This document shows, in pieces, positions 1-5,109 of a stretch of 5,132 nucleotides of DNA. Position numbers and translations under genes: made by a program. Source of the DNA: Lachnospiraceae bacterium UBA4292 (GTDB taxonomy: Bacteria > Bacillota > Clostridia > Lachnospirales > Lachnospiraceae); the NCBI GenBank assembly GCA_002395865.1, contig DGVE01000178.1:1-5132 (forward strand), read 5' to 3'. Position 1 is the first letter of the stretch, and each line of letters starts with the position of its first letter. The notes under the pieces were generated by a model. It saw only the letters and a program-made list of their open reading frames with translations, ran no database searches and was not told the origin of the DNA.

Positions 1-1
1 C

Positions 2-79
2 AGCCATCTGATCCGCTGTTTTAAACGCCGCCACGGCATCACGCCCCACCAGTTCAGAAAGAAATTCAAATCCATTTAA
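2..79 (+). CDS. AraC-family transcriptional regulator, C-terminal fragment (cut by window start)
   Basis: Frame 2 is open from the window edge to a TAA at 77-79 and gives 25 residues, beginning SHLIRCFKRRHGITPHQFRK. This matches the end of the second helix-turn-helix of AraC/XylS regulators: the recognition helix (S-x-L-x-R-x-FK-x-x-x-G), then the conserved G-I/M-T-P-x-Q-F/Y-R segment, then a short basic tail and stop. In this family the C-terminal domain of about 100 residues binds DNA and the N-terminal part senses a ligand. The sensor lies outside the window, so the signal is unknown. The next gene, on the same strand, is a nitroreductase with its own promoter-like sequence, so it could be a target; that is inference. 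The fragment is short, but the motif match is specific. Confidence 0.75.
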   Translation, partial: SHLIRCFKRRHGITPHQFRKKFKSI

Positions 80-80
80 A

Positions 81-111
81 AAACCTGTTTACTACAGGAG
101 AGTTTAGGTTT
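81..111. promoter_or_regulatory. Nested inverted repeats over the promoter, candidate operator
   Basis: AAACCT (81-86) is mirrored by AGGTTT (106-111). Inside it, CCTGT (84-88) and ACAGG (94-98) form a perfect 5-bp inverted repeat with a 5-base centre that covers the -35 element. The outer right arm abuts the TATAAT box. Symmetry placed over promoter elements is what a dimeric regulator site looks like, but the arms are short and chance symmetry in AT-rich DNA is possible. No specific regulator is assigned. Confidence 0.35.
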
Positions 112-116
112 ATAAT
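88..116 (+). promoter_or_regulatory. Sigma-A-type promoter for the nitroreductase gene
   Basis: A perfect -10 hexamer TATAAT lies at 111-116, with TTTACT at 88-93 (4 of 6 matches to TTGACA) and an exact 17-base spacer. It sits 42 bases upstream of the nitroreductase start and after the stop of the AraC fragment, so the gene can be transcribed independently. The start point would fall near 123, giving a leader of about 35 nt. Inverted repeats overlap both promoter elements and are listed separately. Confidence 0.65.
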
Positions 117-144
117 GGTCTAAGCTTTAATCCGAAACAGACCA
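116..144. promoter_or_regulatory. Inverted repeat at the predicted transcription start
   Basis: TGGTCT (116-121) and AGACCA (139-144) are perfect 6-base arms separated by 17 bases. The left arm touches the last base of the -10 box and the right arm ends two bases before the ribosome binding site at 147-153. It could be a second operator or, if transcription starts further upstream, a weak leader hairpin close to the ribosome site. This is a symmetry observation only. Confidence 0.25.
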
Positions 145-146
145 AT

Positions 147-153
147 AAGGAGG
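147..153 (+). promoter_or_regulatory. Strong ribosome binding site of the nitroreductase gene
   Basis: AAGGAGG is a near-complete match to the anti-Shine-Dalgarno sequence and lies five bases before the ATG at 159. It supports that start and predicts efficient translation. Confidence 0.8.
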
Positions 154-158
154 CCCAC

Positions 159-698
159 ATGAACACTATCGAATGCATCAAAACCAGACGCAGCATACGT
201 TCCTACAACGGCAGACCCGTTGACCGCGAGCTCATCGTGAAGGCTGTCGAGGCCGCTTCATTTGCTCCGTCGTGGAAGAACACCCAGGTCACCAGATACA
301 TTGCCATCGATGATCCGGCTCTCAAGGAGCGCATCGCAAGCGAGTGCAGTCCCTACGCGGGCAACAGCGCTGTCATCCGTCAGGCTCCCGTTCTCGTGGT
401 CACCACCATGGTAAGGAACCGCTCGGGATATGAGCGCGACGGCTCATTCTCCACTCCCAAGGAAAAGGGCTGGCAGATGTACGACGCAGGTATCGCGGGA
501 CAGACCTTCTGTCTGGCCGCTCACGAGCTCGGACTCTCCACTCTCATCATGGGCATCTTTGACGAGGAAAAGATAACCTCTCTCCTTCAGATTCCCGAGG
601 AGCAGGAGGTATGCGCACTCATCGCAGTTGGTTACACCGACGAGAATCCCGCAGCCCCCAAGCGCAAAACCACAGACGACCTCTTAAAATTCATATAA
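159..698 (+). CDS. Nitroreductase-family FMN-dependent oxidoreductase
   Basis: This 179-residue protein matches the nitroreductase superfamily, dimeric FMN flavoproteins that use NAD(P)H to reduce nitroaromatics, quinones or related compounds in the cytoplasm. Seen in sequence: the N-terminal RRSIRSY segment (10-16), whose arginines contact the FMN phosphate in the family; APSWKNTQ (36-43), equivalent to the S/P-x-x-N-x-Q flavin site; the central helix MYDAGIAGQTFCLAAHELGL around residues 107-126; and the C-terminal ALIAVGYTDENPAAPKRK (153-170), equivalent to the family's G-Y/x-P...R/K end. It is on the short side for the family but has both ends, so it looks complete. The start is fixed by AAGGAGG at 147-153, five bases before ATG. 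A promoter lies directly upstream, and pyrB follows after a hairpin. The physiological substrate cannot be read from sequence. Confidence 0.9.
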   Translation: MNTIECIKTRRSIRSYNGRPVDRELIVKAVEAASFAPSWKNTQVTRYIAIDDPALKERIASECSPYAGNSAVIRQAPVLVVTTMVRNRSGYERDGSFSTPKEKGWQMYDAGIAGQTFCLAAHELGLSTLIMGIFDEEKITSLLQIPEEQEVCALIAVGYTDENPAAPKRKTTDDLLKFI

Positions 699-699
699 T
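694..699 (+). promoter_or_regulatory. Possible -10 element in front of pyrB
   Basis: A perfect TATAAT spans 694-699, overlapping the stop codon of the nitroreductase gene. No convincing TTGACA-like -35 element lies 16-18 bases upstream and there is no TG extension, so this may be a chance match. If used, transcription would begin near 706, almost exactly at the base of the hairpin at 709-735. Confidence 0.25.
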
Positions 700-708
700 C
701 ATTTATTT

Positions 709-735
709 GAAGCCCGGTTTTTAACACCGGGCTTC
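709..735 (+). terminator. Hairpin between nitroreductase and pyrB (terminator-like or leader structure)
   Basis: GAAGCCCGGT (709-718) pairs perfectly with ACCGGGCTTC (726-735) around a 7-base loop, giving a stable 10-bp stem. It is not followed by a run of T but by AGAAAGG, the pyrB ribosome site, so it is not a typical Rho-independent terminator on the + strand. It may protect or separate the two messages, weakly end the nitroreductase transcript, or influence access to the pyrB ribosome site. I find no recognisable PyrR-binding loop consensus here. Confidence 0.5.
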
Positions 736-749
736 AGAAAGGTATGACC

Positions 750-1676
750 ATGTTACAGAATCTAAGACACCTGATCAGCCCCGACGACCTTACGGTCGAG
801 GAGACCATGCAGCTGCTGGAGCTTGCCGGAAGGATCAAGGACGCCCCTTCCGCCTACAGTGACGTCTGCCGCGGCAAAAAGCTCGCCACTCTCTTCTATG
901 AGCCGAGTACCCGGACGAGGCTCAGCTTCGAGACCGCCATGATAAACCTCGGCGGCAATATCATCGGCTTCTCCGATGCAGCCTCCAGCTCCGCAGCCAA
1001 GGGCGAGACAGTCTCAGACACCATCAAGATCATAAGCATATTTGCGGATATCATTGCCATAAGACATCCCAAGGAGGGCGCGGCTTTGGTCGCCTCTCTT
1101 AACTCGACCGTCCCCGTTATCAACGCGGGCGACGGCGGACACCAGCACCCGACGCAGACGCTCACCGACTTAAACACCATCTACTCCCTAAAGGGCAGGC
1201 TGGACCACTTAAAGATCGGCTTCTGCGGAGACCTGAAGTTCGGCCGCACCGTACACTCTCTCATCGATGCCCTGGTCAGATATCCCGGCAATGAGTTCGC
1301 ACTCATTTCCCCCGATGAGCTTCGCGTGCCCGGCTACATAAAGAACGAGGTCCTCACCCGCTCCGGTCACAGCTACACCGAGGTGGACAAGCTCGAGAAC
1401 GTCATCGGCGACCTCGACATACTCTACATGACCAGAGTTCAGCGTGAGCGCTTCTTCAACGAGGAGGACTACATCAGGCTGAAGGACCGCTACATTCTGG
1501 ATGCGGCCAAGATGAAGCTCGCAGGCGAGCAGATGCTCGTGCTCCATCCCCTCCCCCGTGTAAACGAGATCGCCGTCGAGGTCGACAAGGACCCCAGAGC
1601 GGTATACTTCAAGCAGGTGGAGTACGGCGTGTACGCGCGTATGGCACTTATACTCAAGCTCCTTGAGCTGGCTTAA
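750..1676 (+). CDS. pyrB: Aspartate carbamoyltransferase catalytic chain
   Basis: PyrB condenses carbamoyl phosphate with L-aspartate to N-carbamoyl-L-aspartate, the committed step of pyrimidine synthesis. At 308 residues it is close to the E. coli chain (about 310). Active-site elements are all present: STRTR (53-57) for carbamoyl phosphate, S80 and K84 of the mobile loop, R105, HPTQ (133-136), R166, R229 and Q231 for aspartate, and HPLPR (266-270). Two in-frame ATGs exist at 744 and 750. AGAAAGG (736-742) lies one base from the first but seven from the second, and the second also gives the family-like N-terminus [10 protein letters not shown], so 750 is preferred. pyrI follows 13 bases after the stop, which predicts co-translation of the two chains of one holoenzyme. 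A weak -10-like box and a hairpin precede the gene. Confidence 0.97.
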   Translation: MLQNLRHLISPDDLTVEETMQLLELAGRIKDAPSAYSDVCRGKKLATLFYEPSTRTRLSFETAMINLGGNIIGFSDAASSSAAKGETVSDTIKIISIFADIIAIRHPKEGAALVASLNSTVPVINAGDGGHQHPTQTLTDLNTIYSLKGRLDHLKIGFCGDLKFGRTVHSLIDALVRYPGNEFALISPDELRVPGYIKNEVLTRSGHSYTEVDKLENVIGDLDILYMTRVQRERFFNEEDYIRLKDRYILDAAKMKLAGEQMLVLHPLPRVNEIAVEVDKDPRAVYFKQVEYGVYARMALILKLLELA

Positions 1677-1677
1677 C

Positions 1678-1682
1678 GGAGG
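1678..1682 (+). promoter_or_regulatory. Ribosome binding site that sets the pyrI start
   Basis: GGAGG begins one base after the pyrB stop codon and lies seven bases before ATG 1690. It favours this start over the upstream in-frame TTG at 1663. Confidence 0.8.
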
Positions 1683-1689
1683 CAGATAT

Positions 1690-2115
1690 ATGTTAAATAT
1701 CAGCGGATTAAATGACGGAATAGTACTCGACCACATACAGGCAGGCATGAGCGCAGAGCTGGCGAAGCACTTAGGTCTTGACAAGCTCGACTGCCAGGTG
1801 GCCACCATAAGGAACTGCCGCAGCAACAAGATGGGCAAGAAGGATATCATAAAGATCGAGGGCGGCCTCGATGTCGTGAACCTCGATGTGCTCGGATATT
1901 TCGACCACAACATCACCATCAACATCATACACAACGGTGTAATAACAGAAAAACGTTCACTGAAGCTTCCGAAGAAGCTCGTGAACGTCATCAAATGCAA
2001 AAACCCCCGCTGCATAACCACCGTGGAGCCCTCACTGCCCCACATCTTCTTCCTGACAGACGAGGCCACTCAGACCTACCGCTGCCAGTACTGCGAGGAA
2101 CCTGCCAATAAATAG
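1690..2115 (+). CDS. pyrI: Aspartate carbamoyltransferase regulatory chain
   Basis: PyrI binds nucleotide effectors and joins PyrB trimers into the allosteric holoenzyme. The 141-residue product has the two expected parts: an N-terminal nucleotide-binding domain (roughly 1-95, including LGLDKLDCQVATIRNCRSNK at 28-47) and a C-terminal zinc domain with C103-x4-C108 and C132-x2-C135. These match the four zinc ligands of the E. coli chain, with the typical RCxYCE ending. The open frame can be extended upstream to a TTG at 1663, but that would overlap pyrB. GGAGG at 1678-1682 lies seven bases before ATG 1690, which is the better start. The chain is slightly shorter than the E. coli protein (153). 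It forms an operon with pyrB and is followed by a GC-rich hairpin. Which nucleotides inhibit or activate the enzyme cannot be told from sequence. Confidence 0.96.
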   Translation: MLNISGLNDGIVLDHIQAGMSAELAKHLGLDKLDCQVATIRNCRSNKMGKKDIIKIEGGLDVVNLDVLGYFDHNITINIIHNGVITEKRSLKLPKKLVNVIKCKNPRCITTVEPSLPHIFFLTDEATQTYRCQYCEEPANK

Positions 2116-2121
2116 TAACGC

Positions 2122-2142
2122 GAGGGGGATTACATCCCCCTC
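2122..2142 (+). terminator. Hairpin terminator after pyrBI
   Basis: GAGGGGGAT (2122-2130) pairs perfectly with ATCCCCCTC (2134-2142) around a 3-base loop (8-9 bp effective stem), starting seven bases after the pyrI stop. The bases after it (TTAAGCTATT) are only moderately T-rich, so termination may be incomplete. It lies in the 67-bp gap between pyrI and the convergent large gene and may serve both strands, although the - strand side has no T run either. Confidence 0.65.
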
Positions 2143-2182
2143 TTAAGCTATTCGTGGAAGAAGGCTTTTGCCCCTGATATCA

Positions 2183-3931
2183 TCACATAGAAGCATCCAT
2201 GTCGATAGACTTATCCGCATCGTTGTCTAACGTCAGATCATTTTTGTTTTCCATCTCATCCTCATCCACGGGCTTCATACCGCGTGCTTCCCTGTCCTCA
2301 AGGATATCTCTGTCAAGCTCGATCTCATCATCCTCGAAAGGATTGGTTTCATCTATCACCAGCTTATCGGGAGTCATATACTTTTCGCTTCCGGGCGCAT
2401 AGTTTCTGGCCTTATTTACCTTATCGAGCTGTGTGTGTACATATCTCTTAAAGAGACCACTGTCATCCGTATATGTAAGCGCTCCGAGAAGGCTCATCGA
2501 ATTGTCGAATCTCTTATTCCTTGAGCTGATTATACTTCCGCTCTCCTTGCCATCCTGATATGTGAGCACTGCGTTGATCGCCTTAGCGTAATCGCGTGGC
2601 TTAACAGTCTTATTCTCGAACTTCTCTACCACATTCTCTGCAGCCTTCACCATGTCTCTGTACTCGGGACTTCTTGAAGCGAGCTTATTCTTGATATACT
2701 GCTCGTTCTTAGCCTTGAGCTGAGCTATCTTTGCATCCTTATCGACATCATCGCTGACCTCAAGGTCTTCGATCTTTTCAAGATTGGCCTTGTACTTGGG
2801 GTCATTCTCTCCCCTCATCTCTTTCAACATGCTCTTGATGTCGTCTATATTCTCGCGGTCTATTCCGGCATACTCTTTTTTCCTTGCATTCTGGATCTTG
2901 ATCACAGTCTCCAGATCACCGTTTAAAATGGCCTCCTTGACATGCTTGTCCCTGAGCAGGAGTTTAAACTGTGGATCCTTGCGGCAGGACTCGGCCTCCG
3001 CATTGAGCCTCGCCTCCGAATAGGGTTCATTCTTGCCCATCAGCTTATATGCAGCCATCAGCTTGGAAGCCCTTACCGAACCGTCCACATCAGCTTCAAA
3101 AGCATTGTCCAGATATTCCAGGCTCATCTTCTTTTTACCGGGCACATCCTTATTCTTCTGGATGAACTCACCGTATGAATAGCACTCGCTCTTTACATTG
3201 AAGCGGTCAAGGAGCTCATAATTCATCCCTGCTTTCCGATCATCAGGCATTTTCTTAATATACTCCTTGAAAGCATCCTCCAGTCTTCCGCCGTGTCCGT
3301 GAGTGATCTCATCCACCGTTGCATCGTGATCCTTTACAAAGTCGAGGAATGTCTCGTCCTTATTGAGTTTTTCCGCAAGCGCCTCTACCTCGTTCGGATC
3401 AACGATAGTATTTACCAGCTTCTCCTTGCTTCCTCTGTCGCTGTTTGCGATCATGCGGGCAGCAAATATTCTTGCAAAATCTATACCCCTGAGCACATGG
3501 CCTTCCTGTATATCGTGCTGAACCCCCTTGATATACTCCGAAGCAGTCTTGGTATTCATGATCATACCGAGAGCCTTGTTATCATTTGTAAGGCCATACT
3601 TTTCCTTTTTCACATCATCGCTGGCTGTATGATTGAATTCATCCGCCTTCTCGCGAAGCTCCTGAGCCGCTGCATTGGCTATCCTTCTCTTCTCGTCATC
3701 CTTCGGATACTTGATATAGTCGGCCATAGCCTCCTTGAAGCTCTCGGCCTTTTGCTGAAGAGGGCCTGACGTATTGAGAAGCGCGGGGAAAAGAACAAAG
3801 TAATTCTTTTCACCTTCCCTCATTTTTTTAATATCTGAAATGAGTTCAGTCAGCTTATTCTCGGCCTTCTTTGACTTATCGTTGTTGGTCTGAAGATAGT
3901 AATCTACAAGAGCATGGTTTTTCTTAGGCAT
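2183..3931 (-). CDS. Uncharacterised soluble, highly charged helical protein with acidic tail (582 aa)
   Basis: I do not recognise this protein. It has no signal peptide, membrane segment or known catalytic motif. It is rich in Lys, Glu and Asp, has only two cysteines (C250, C316), and alternates charged helical stretches with short loops, so a cytoplasmic multi-helix fold is likely. Notable regions: a basic N-terminus (MPKKNHALVDYYLQ); a long helical region about 20-240; a second helical block about 265-430, including SVRASKLMAAYKLMGK (285-300); a C-terminal block about 420-525 with RNKRFDNSMSLLGALTYTDD (471-490); and an acidic, probably disordered tail about 527-582. Two segments resemble each other (191-201 and 318-328). 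The frame extends 26 codons upstream of ATG 3931, but CCTCC at 3940-3944 (GGAGG on this strand, eight bases from ATG) favours 3931. It is transcribed alone, between the uppP terminator and the convergent pyrI. Codon choice looks less GC-biased at third positions than in pyrB. Function unassigned. Confidence 0.9.
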   Translation of the reverse strand: MPKKNHALVDYYLQTNNDKSKKAENKLTELISDIKKMREGEKNYFVLFPALLNTSGPLQQKAESFKEAMADYIKYPKDDEKRRIANAAAQELREKADEFNHTASDDVKKEKYGLTNDNKALGMIMNTKTASEYIKGVQHDIQEGHVLRGIDFARIFAARMIANSDRGSKEKLVNTIVDPNEVEALAEKLNKDETFLDFVKDHDATVDEITHGHGGRLEDAFKEYIKKMPDDRKAGMNYELLDRFNVKSECYSYGEFIQKNKDVPGKKKMSLEYLDNAFEADVDGSVRASKLMAAYKLMGKNEPYSEARLNAEAESCRKDPQFKLLLRDKHVKEAILNGDLETVIKIQNARKKEYAGIDRENIDDIKSMLKEMRGENDPKYKANLEKIEDLEVSDDVDKDAKIAQLKAKNEQYIKNKLASRSPEYRDMVKAAENVVEKFENKTVKPRDYAKAINAVLTYQDGKESGSIISSRNKRFDNSMSLLGALTYTDDSGLFKRYVHTQLDKVNKARNYAPGSEKYMTPDKLVIDETNPFEDDEIELDRDILEDREARGMKPVDEDEMENKNDLTLDNDADKSIDMDASM

Positions 3932-3939
3932 TTTTATTT

Positions 3940-3944
3940 CCTCC
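3940..3944 (-). promoter_or_regulatory. Ribosome binding site that sets the start of the large unknown gene
   Basis: GGAGG on the - strand, eight bases before ATG 3931. It lies inside the longer open frame that begins at 4009, so it argues that the 26 upstream codons (including WTGC) are leader and not protein. Confidence 0.8.
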
Positions 3945-3978
3945 GTTTTTTGAATGGTTTTTGTTTGGTTCGGAGGCA

Positions 3979-4009
3979 ATTTAACACAGCCTGTCCAACA
4001 GATGTCCAA
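3979..4009 (-). promoter_or_regulatory. Candidate promoter of the large unknown gene
   Basis: On the - strand, TTGGAC (4009-4004) resembles a -35 element and TTAAAT (3984-3979) is a weak -10 with a 19-base spacer; GTTAAA one base earlier gives 18. Neither match is strong. The placement is supported mainly by need: a strong terminator lies just upstream, so the gene must have its own promoter in the roughly 100 bases before its start. The -35 candidate lies within a tandem direct repeat. Confidence 0.3.
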
Positions 4010-4010
4010 C
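3992..4010. repeat. Tandem 8-bp direct repeat with 11-bp period upstream of the large gene
   Basis: TGTCCAAC occurs at 3992-3999 and again at 4003-4010 on the + strand (GTTGGACA twice on the coding strand). The 11-bp period places both copies on the same helix face. It overlaps the candidate -35 region. Direct repeats of this period are typical of OmpR-type response regulator sites, but no regulator is in the window, so this is a possibility only. Confidence 0.6.
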
Positions 4011-4029
4011 TAAAAAAGTATCAAAAATA

Positions 4030-4077
4030 AAAAAATTGAAAAAAATTAAAAATACCCGCCGGAGCACGGCGGGTATT
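4030..4077 (-). terminator. Rho-independent terminator of uppP
   Basis: On the - strand, AATACCCGCC (4077-4068) pairs perfectly with GGCGGGTATT (4060-4051) around a 7-base loop and is followed by TTTAATTTTTTTCAATTTTT. A 10-bp GC-rich stem plus a long T-rich tail, starting two bases after the uppP stop codon, is a textbook intrinsic terminator. It isolates uppP from the downstream large gene. Confidence 0.93.
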
Positions 4078-4079
4078 GA

Positions 4080-4928
4080 TCAGATGAGTTTTGTAAAAGC
4101 GTCATTGAACATGATGCCAAGTATAAGCGCACCGAGTATGATGCGGTAATAACCGAAGGGCTCGAAATCGTGCTTTTTGATAAAGCCCATCAGGAACTTT
4201 ATCGTCAGTATCGAAACTACGAACGCAGTAACACAGCCGACAGCGAGCATGATCGCCTCATTGTTCGATACCGTTGCGCCTTTAAGCACATACTTGACAG
4301 CCTTCAGGCCGCCGGCTCCGAACATGATCGGTATCGCCAGATAGAAGGTGTACTCCGCAGCGATGAATCTCGAGCAGCCGATGATCATGGCTCCGAGTAT
4401 CGTAACTCCGCTTCTCGACGTTCCGGGTATCAGCGCCAGCACCTGCATAAAGCCTATGAACAGGACCGCCTTGTATGACAGCGAGTTAAAATCATTGATC
4501 TTCGGGTCGCGGTTTTTATTGACCGTCTCCACTATAACAAAGAATACTCCGTAGGCGATGAGTGCTATCGATACCACAAGAGCGTTGAAGAAATGCTCAT
4601 CGATCCAGTCGTCGAGCAGAAATCCAAGGACTGCGGCCGGCAGACAGCCCACCACGACCTTGCCCCAGATGCTCCAGGTCTCCTTCTTCTGCTGCGGAGT
4701 CTTTTTACCGGAGAAGGGGTTGAGCTTGCCGAAATATAAGACGACGACAGCCATTATGGCTCCGAGCTGTATGACCACATTGAACATCTCCGAAAATGCA
4801 TCGGTCATCTTCGGCGGCCAGAGGCTCTCGAAAAGGATCATGTGCCCAGTGGAGCTCACGGGCAGCCATTCCGTGATACCCTCTATAATTCCTATGATAA
4901 TTATCTGTAAATAGTCAAGACAGCCCAT
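4080..4928 (-). CDS. uppP: Undecaprenyl-diphosphatase (UppP/BacA)
   Basis: UppP is a polytopic membrane phosphatase that converts undecaprenyl diphosphate to undecaprenyl phosphate, recycling the lipid carrier for peptidoglycan and other surface polymers; extra activity gives bacitracin resistance. The 282-residue product carries both signature regions: EGITEWLPVSSTGH (16-29), with the family's paired glutamates E16 and E20 and H29, and PGTSRSG (168-174), with R172. Several hydrophobic helices are visible (about 6-15, 50-66, 92-105, 115-134, 155-167, 226-249, 262-274). Length agrees with the family (about 265-285). The frame extends to a TTG at 4988 that would overlap the tRNA, but AGGTG ending six bases before ATG 4928 and alignment of E16 with E17 of E. 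coli BacA favour 4928. It lies 53 bases downstream of tRNA-Glu with no clear promoter between, and ends at a strong terminator. Confidence 0.96.
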   Translation of the reverse strand: MGCLDYLQIIIIGIIEGITEWLPVSSTGHMILFESLWPPKMTDAFSEMFNVVIQLGAIMAVVVLYFGKLNPFSGKKTPQQKKETWSIWGKVVVGCLPAAVLGFLLDDWIDEHFFNALVVSIALIAYGVFFVIVETVNKNRDPKINDFNSLSYKAVLFIGFMQVLALIPGTSRSGVTILGAMIIGCSRFIAAEYTFYLAIPIMFGAGGLKAVKYVLKGATVSNNEAIMLAVGCVTAFVVSILTIKFLMGFIKKHDFEPFGYYRIILGALILGIMFNDAFTKLI

Positions 4929-4951
4929 TGCGATCACCTGTAGAAATACTA

Positions 4952-4978
4952 AAGGGACCATCTTCCGGATGATCCCTT
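4952..4978 (-). terminator. Hairpin between tRNA-Glu and uppP
   Basis: On the - strand, AAGGGATCATC (4978-4968) pairs with GATGGTCCCTT (4962-4952) around a 5-base loop. All 11 pairs form if one T-G wobble is allowed. It begins three bases after the tRNA 3' end. The tail (TTTAGTATTTCT) is only moderately T-rich, so it may terminate tRNA transcription partially and let some transcripts continue into uppP, or protect the processed ends. Confidence 0.6.
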
Positions 4979-4981
4979 CAA

Positions 4982-5053
4982 TAGCCAATAGGGGAATCGA
5001 ACCCCTGTTTCCGCCGTGAGAGGGCGGCGTCTTAACCGCTTGACCAATTGGCC
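4982..5053 (-). tRNA. tRNA-Glu (anticodon CUC)
   Basis: The reverse strand folds into a complete 72-nt cloverleaf: acceptor GGCCAAT with ATTGGCT, D arm GTC...GAC with the AAGCGGTTAA loop, anticodon stem CCGCC/GGCGG with loop CTCTCAC, a 4-nt variable loop, T arm AGGGG-TTCGATT-CCCCT, and discriminator A. The anticodon CUC is at 5020-5018 and reads GAG. No CCA is encoded, so it must be added after transcription. The first acceptor pair is G1-U72, a wobble; the other six acceptor pairs are Watson-Crick. A second copy begins 56 bases upstream. Confidence 0.95.
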
Positions 5054-5061
5054 GTATGTAA

Positions 5062-5074
5062 CCGACGATGTCGG
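5062..5074. other. Spacer between tandem tRNA genes with a small inverted repeat
   Basis: The 56-base gap between the two tRNA genes contains CCGAC (5062-5066) and GTCGG (5070-5074), a perfect 5-bp stem with a 3-base loop, nine bases 5' of the complete tRNA. No good promoter is seen in the gap, consistent with co-transcription and processing of the two tRNAs. The stem is small and may be chance. Confidence 0.3.
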
Positions 5075-5109
5075 GATATAGTCTGCAAATAACTGTGCAT
5101 AACAGTAAA

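Noticed and set aside
81..111. MerR-type operator at the nitroreductase promoter
   Set aside because: The right arm next to the -10 resembles such sites, but the -35 to -10 spacing is 17 bases rather than the stretched 19-20, and the symmetry is not centred within the spacer.
896..1180. A 94-codon open frame antisense to pyrB
   Set aside because: Complementary to the conserved catalytic segment of PyrB, with no family-like features.
1209..2069. A 286-codon open frame on the - strand, antisense to pyrB and pyrI
   Set aside because: It lies wholly opposite two certain genes, crosses their junction, and its product has no recognisable motif. It is a by-product of the strong codon bias of pyrBI.
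2175..2182. TGATATCA perfect palindrome next to the stop of the large gene
   Set aside because: Eight bases is too short to mean anything without further context; it lies in a terminator gap between convergent genes.
3293..3769. A 158-codon + strand open frame opposite the large unknown gene, hydrophobic in composition
   Set aside because: Its hydrophobic look follows from reading the reverse of Lys/Glu/Asp-rich codons. It has no ribosome site, and the - strand frame is far longer with a strong one.
3932..4009. 26-codon extension of the large unknown protein
   Set aside because: It contains the GGAGG ribosome site and the candidate promoter; ATG 3931 has ideal spacing.
4558..4914. Open frames of 68-118 codons on the + strand opposite uppP
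   Set aside because: UppP has both signature motifs and full family length; the opposing frames match nothing.
4929..4988. N-terminal extension of UppP from the TTG at 4988
   Set aside because: It would overlap the tRNA-Glu 3' end and the hairpin, adds residues not typical of the family, and a ribosome site supports ATG 4928.
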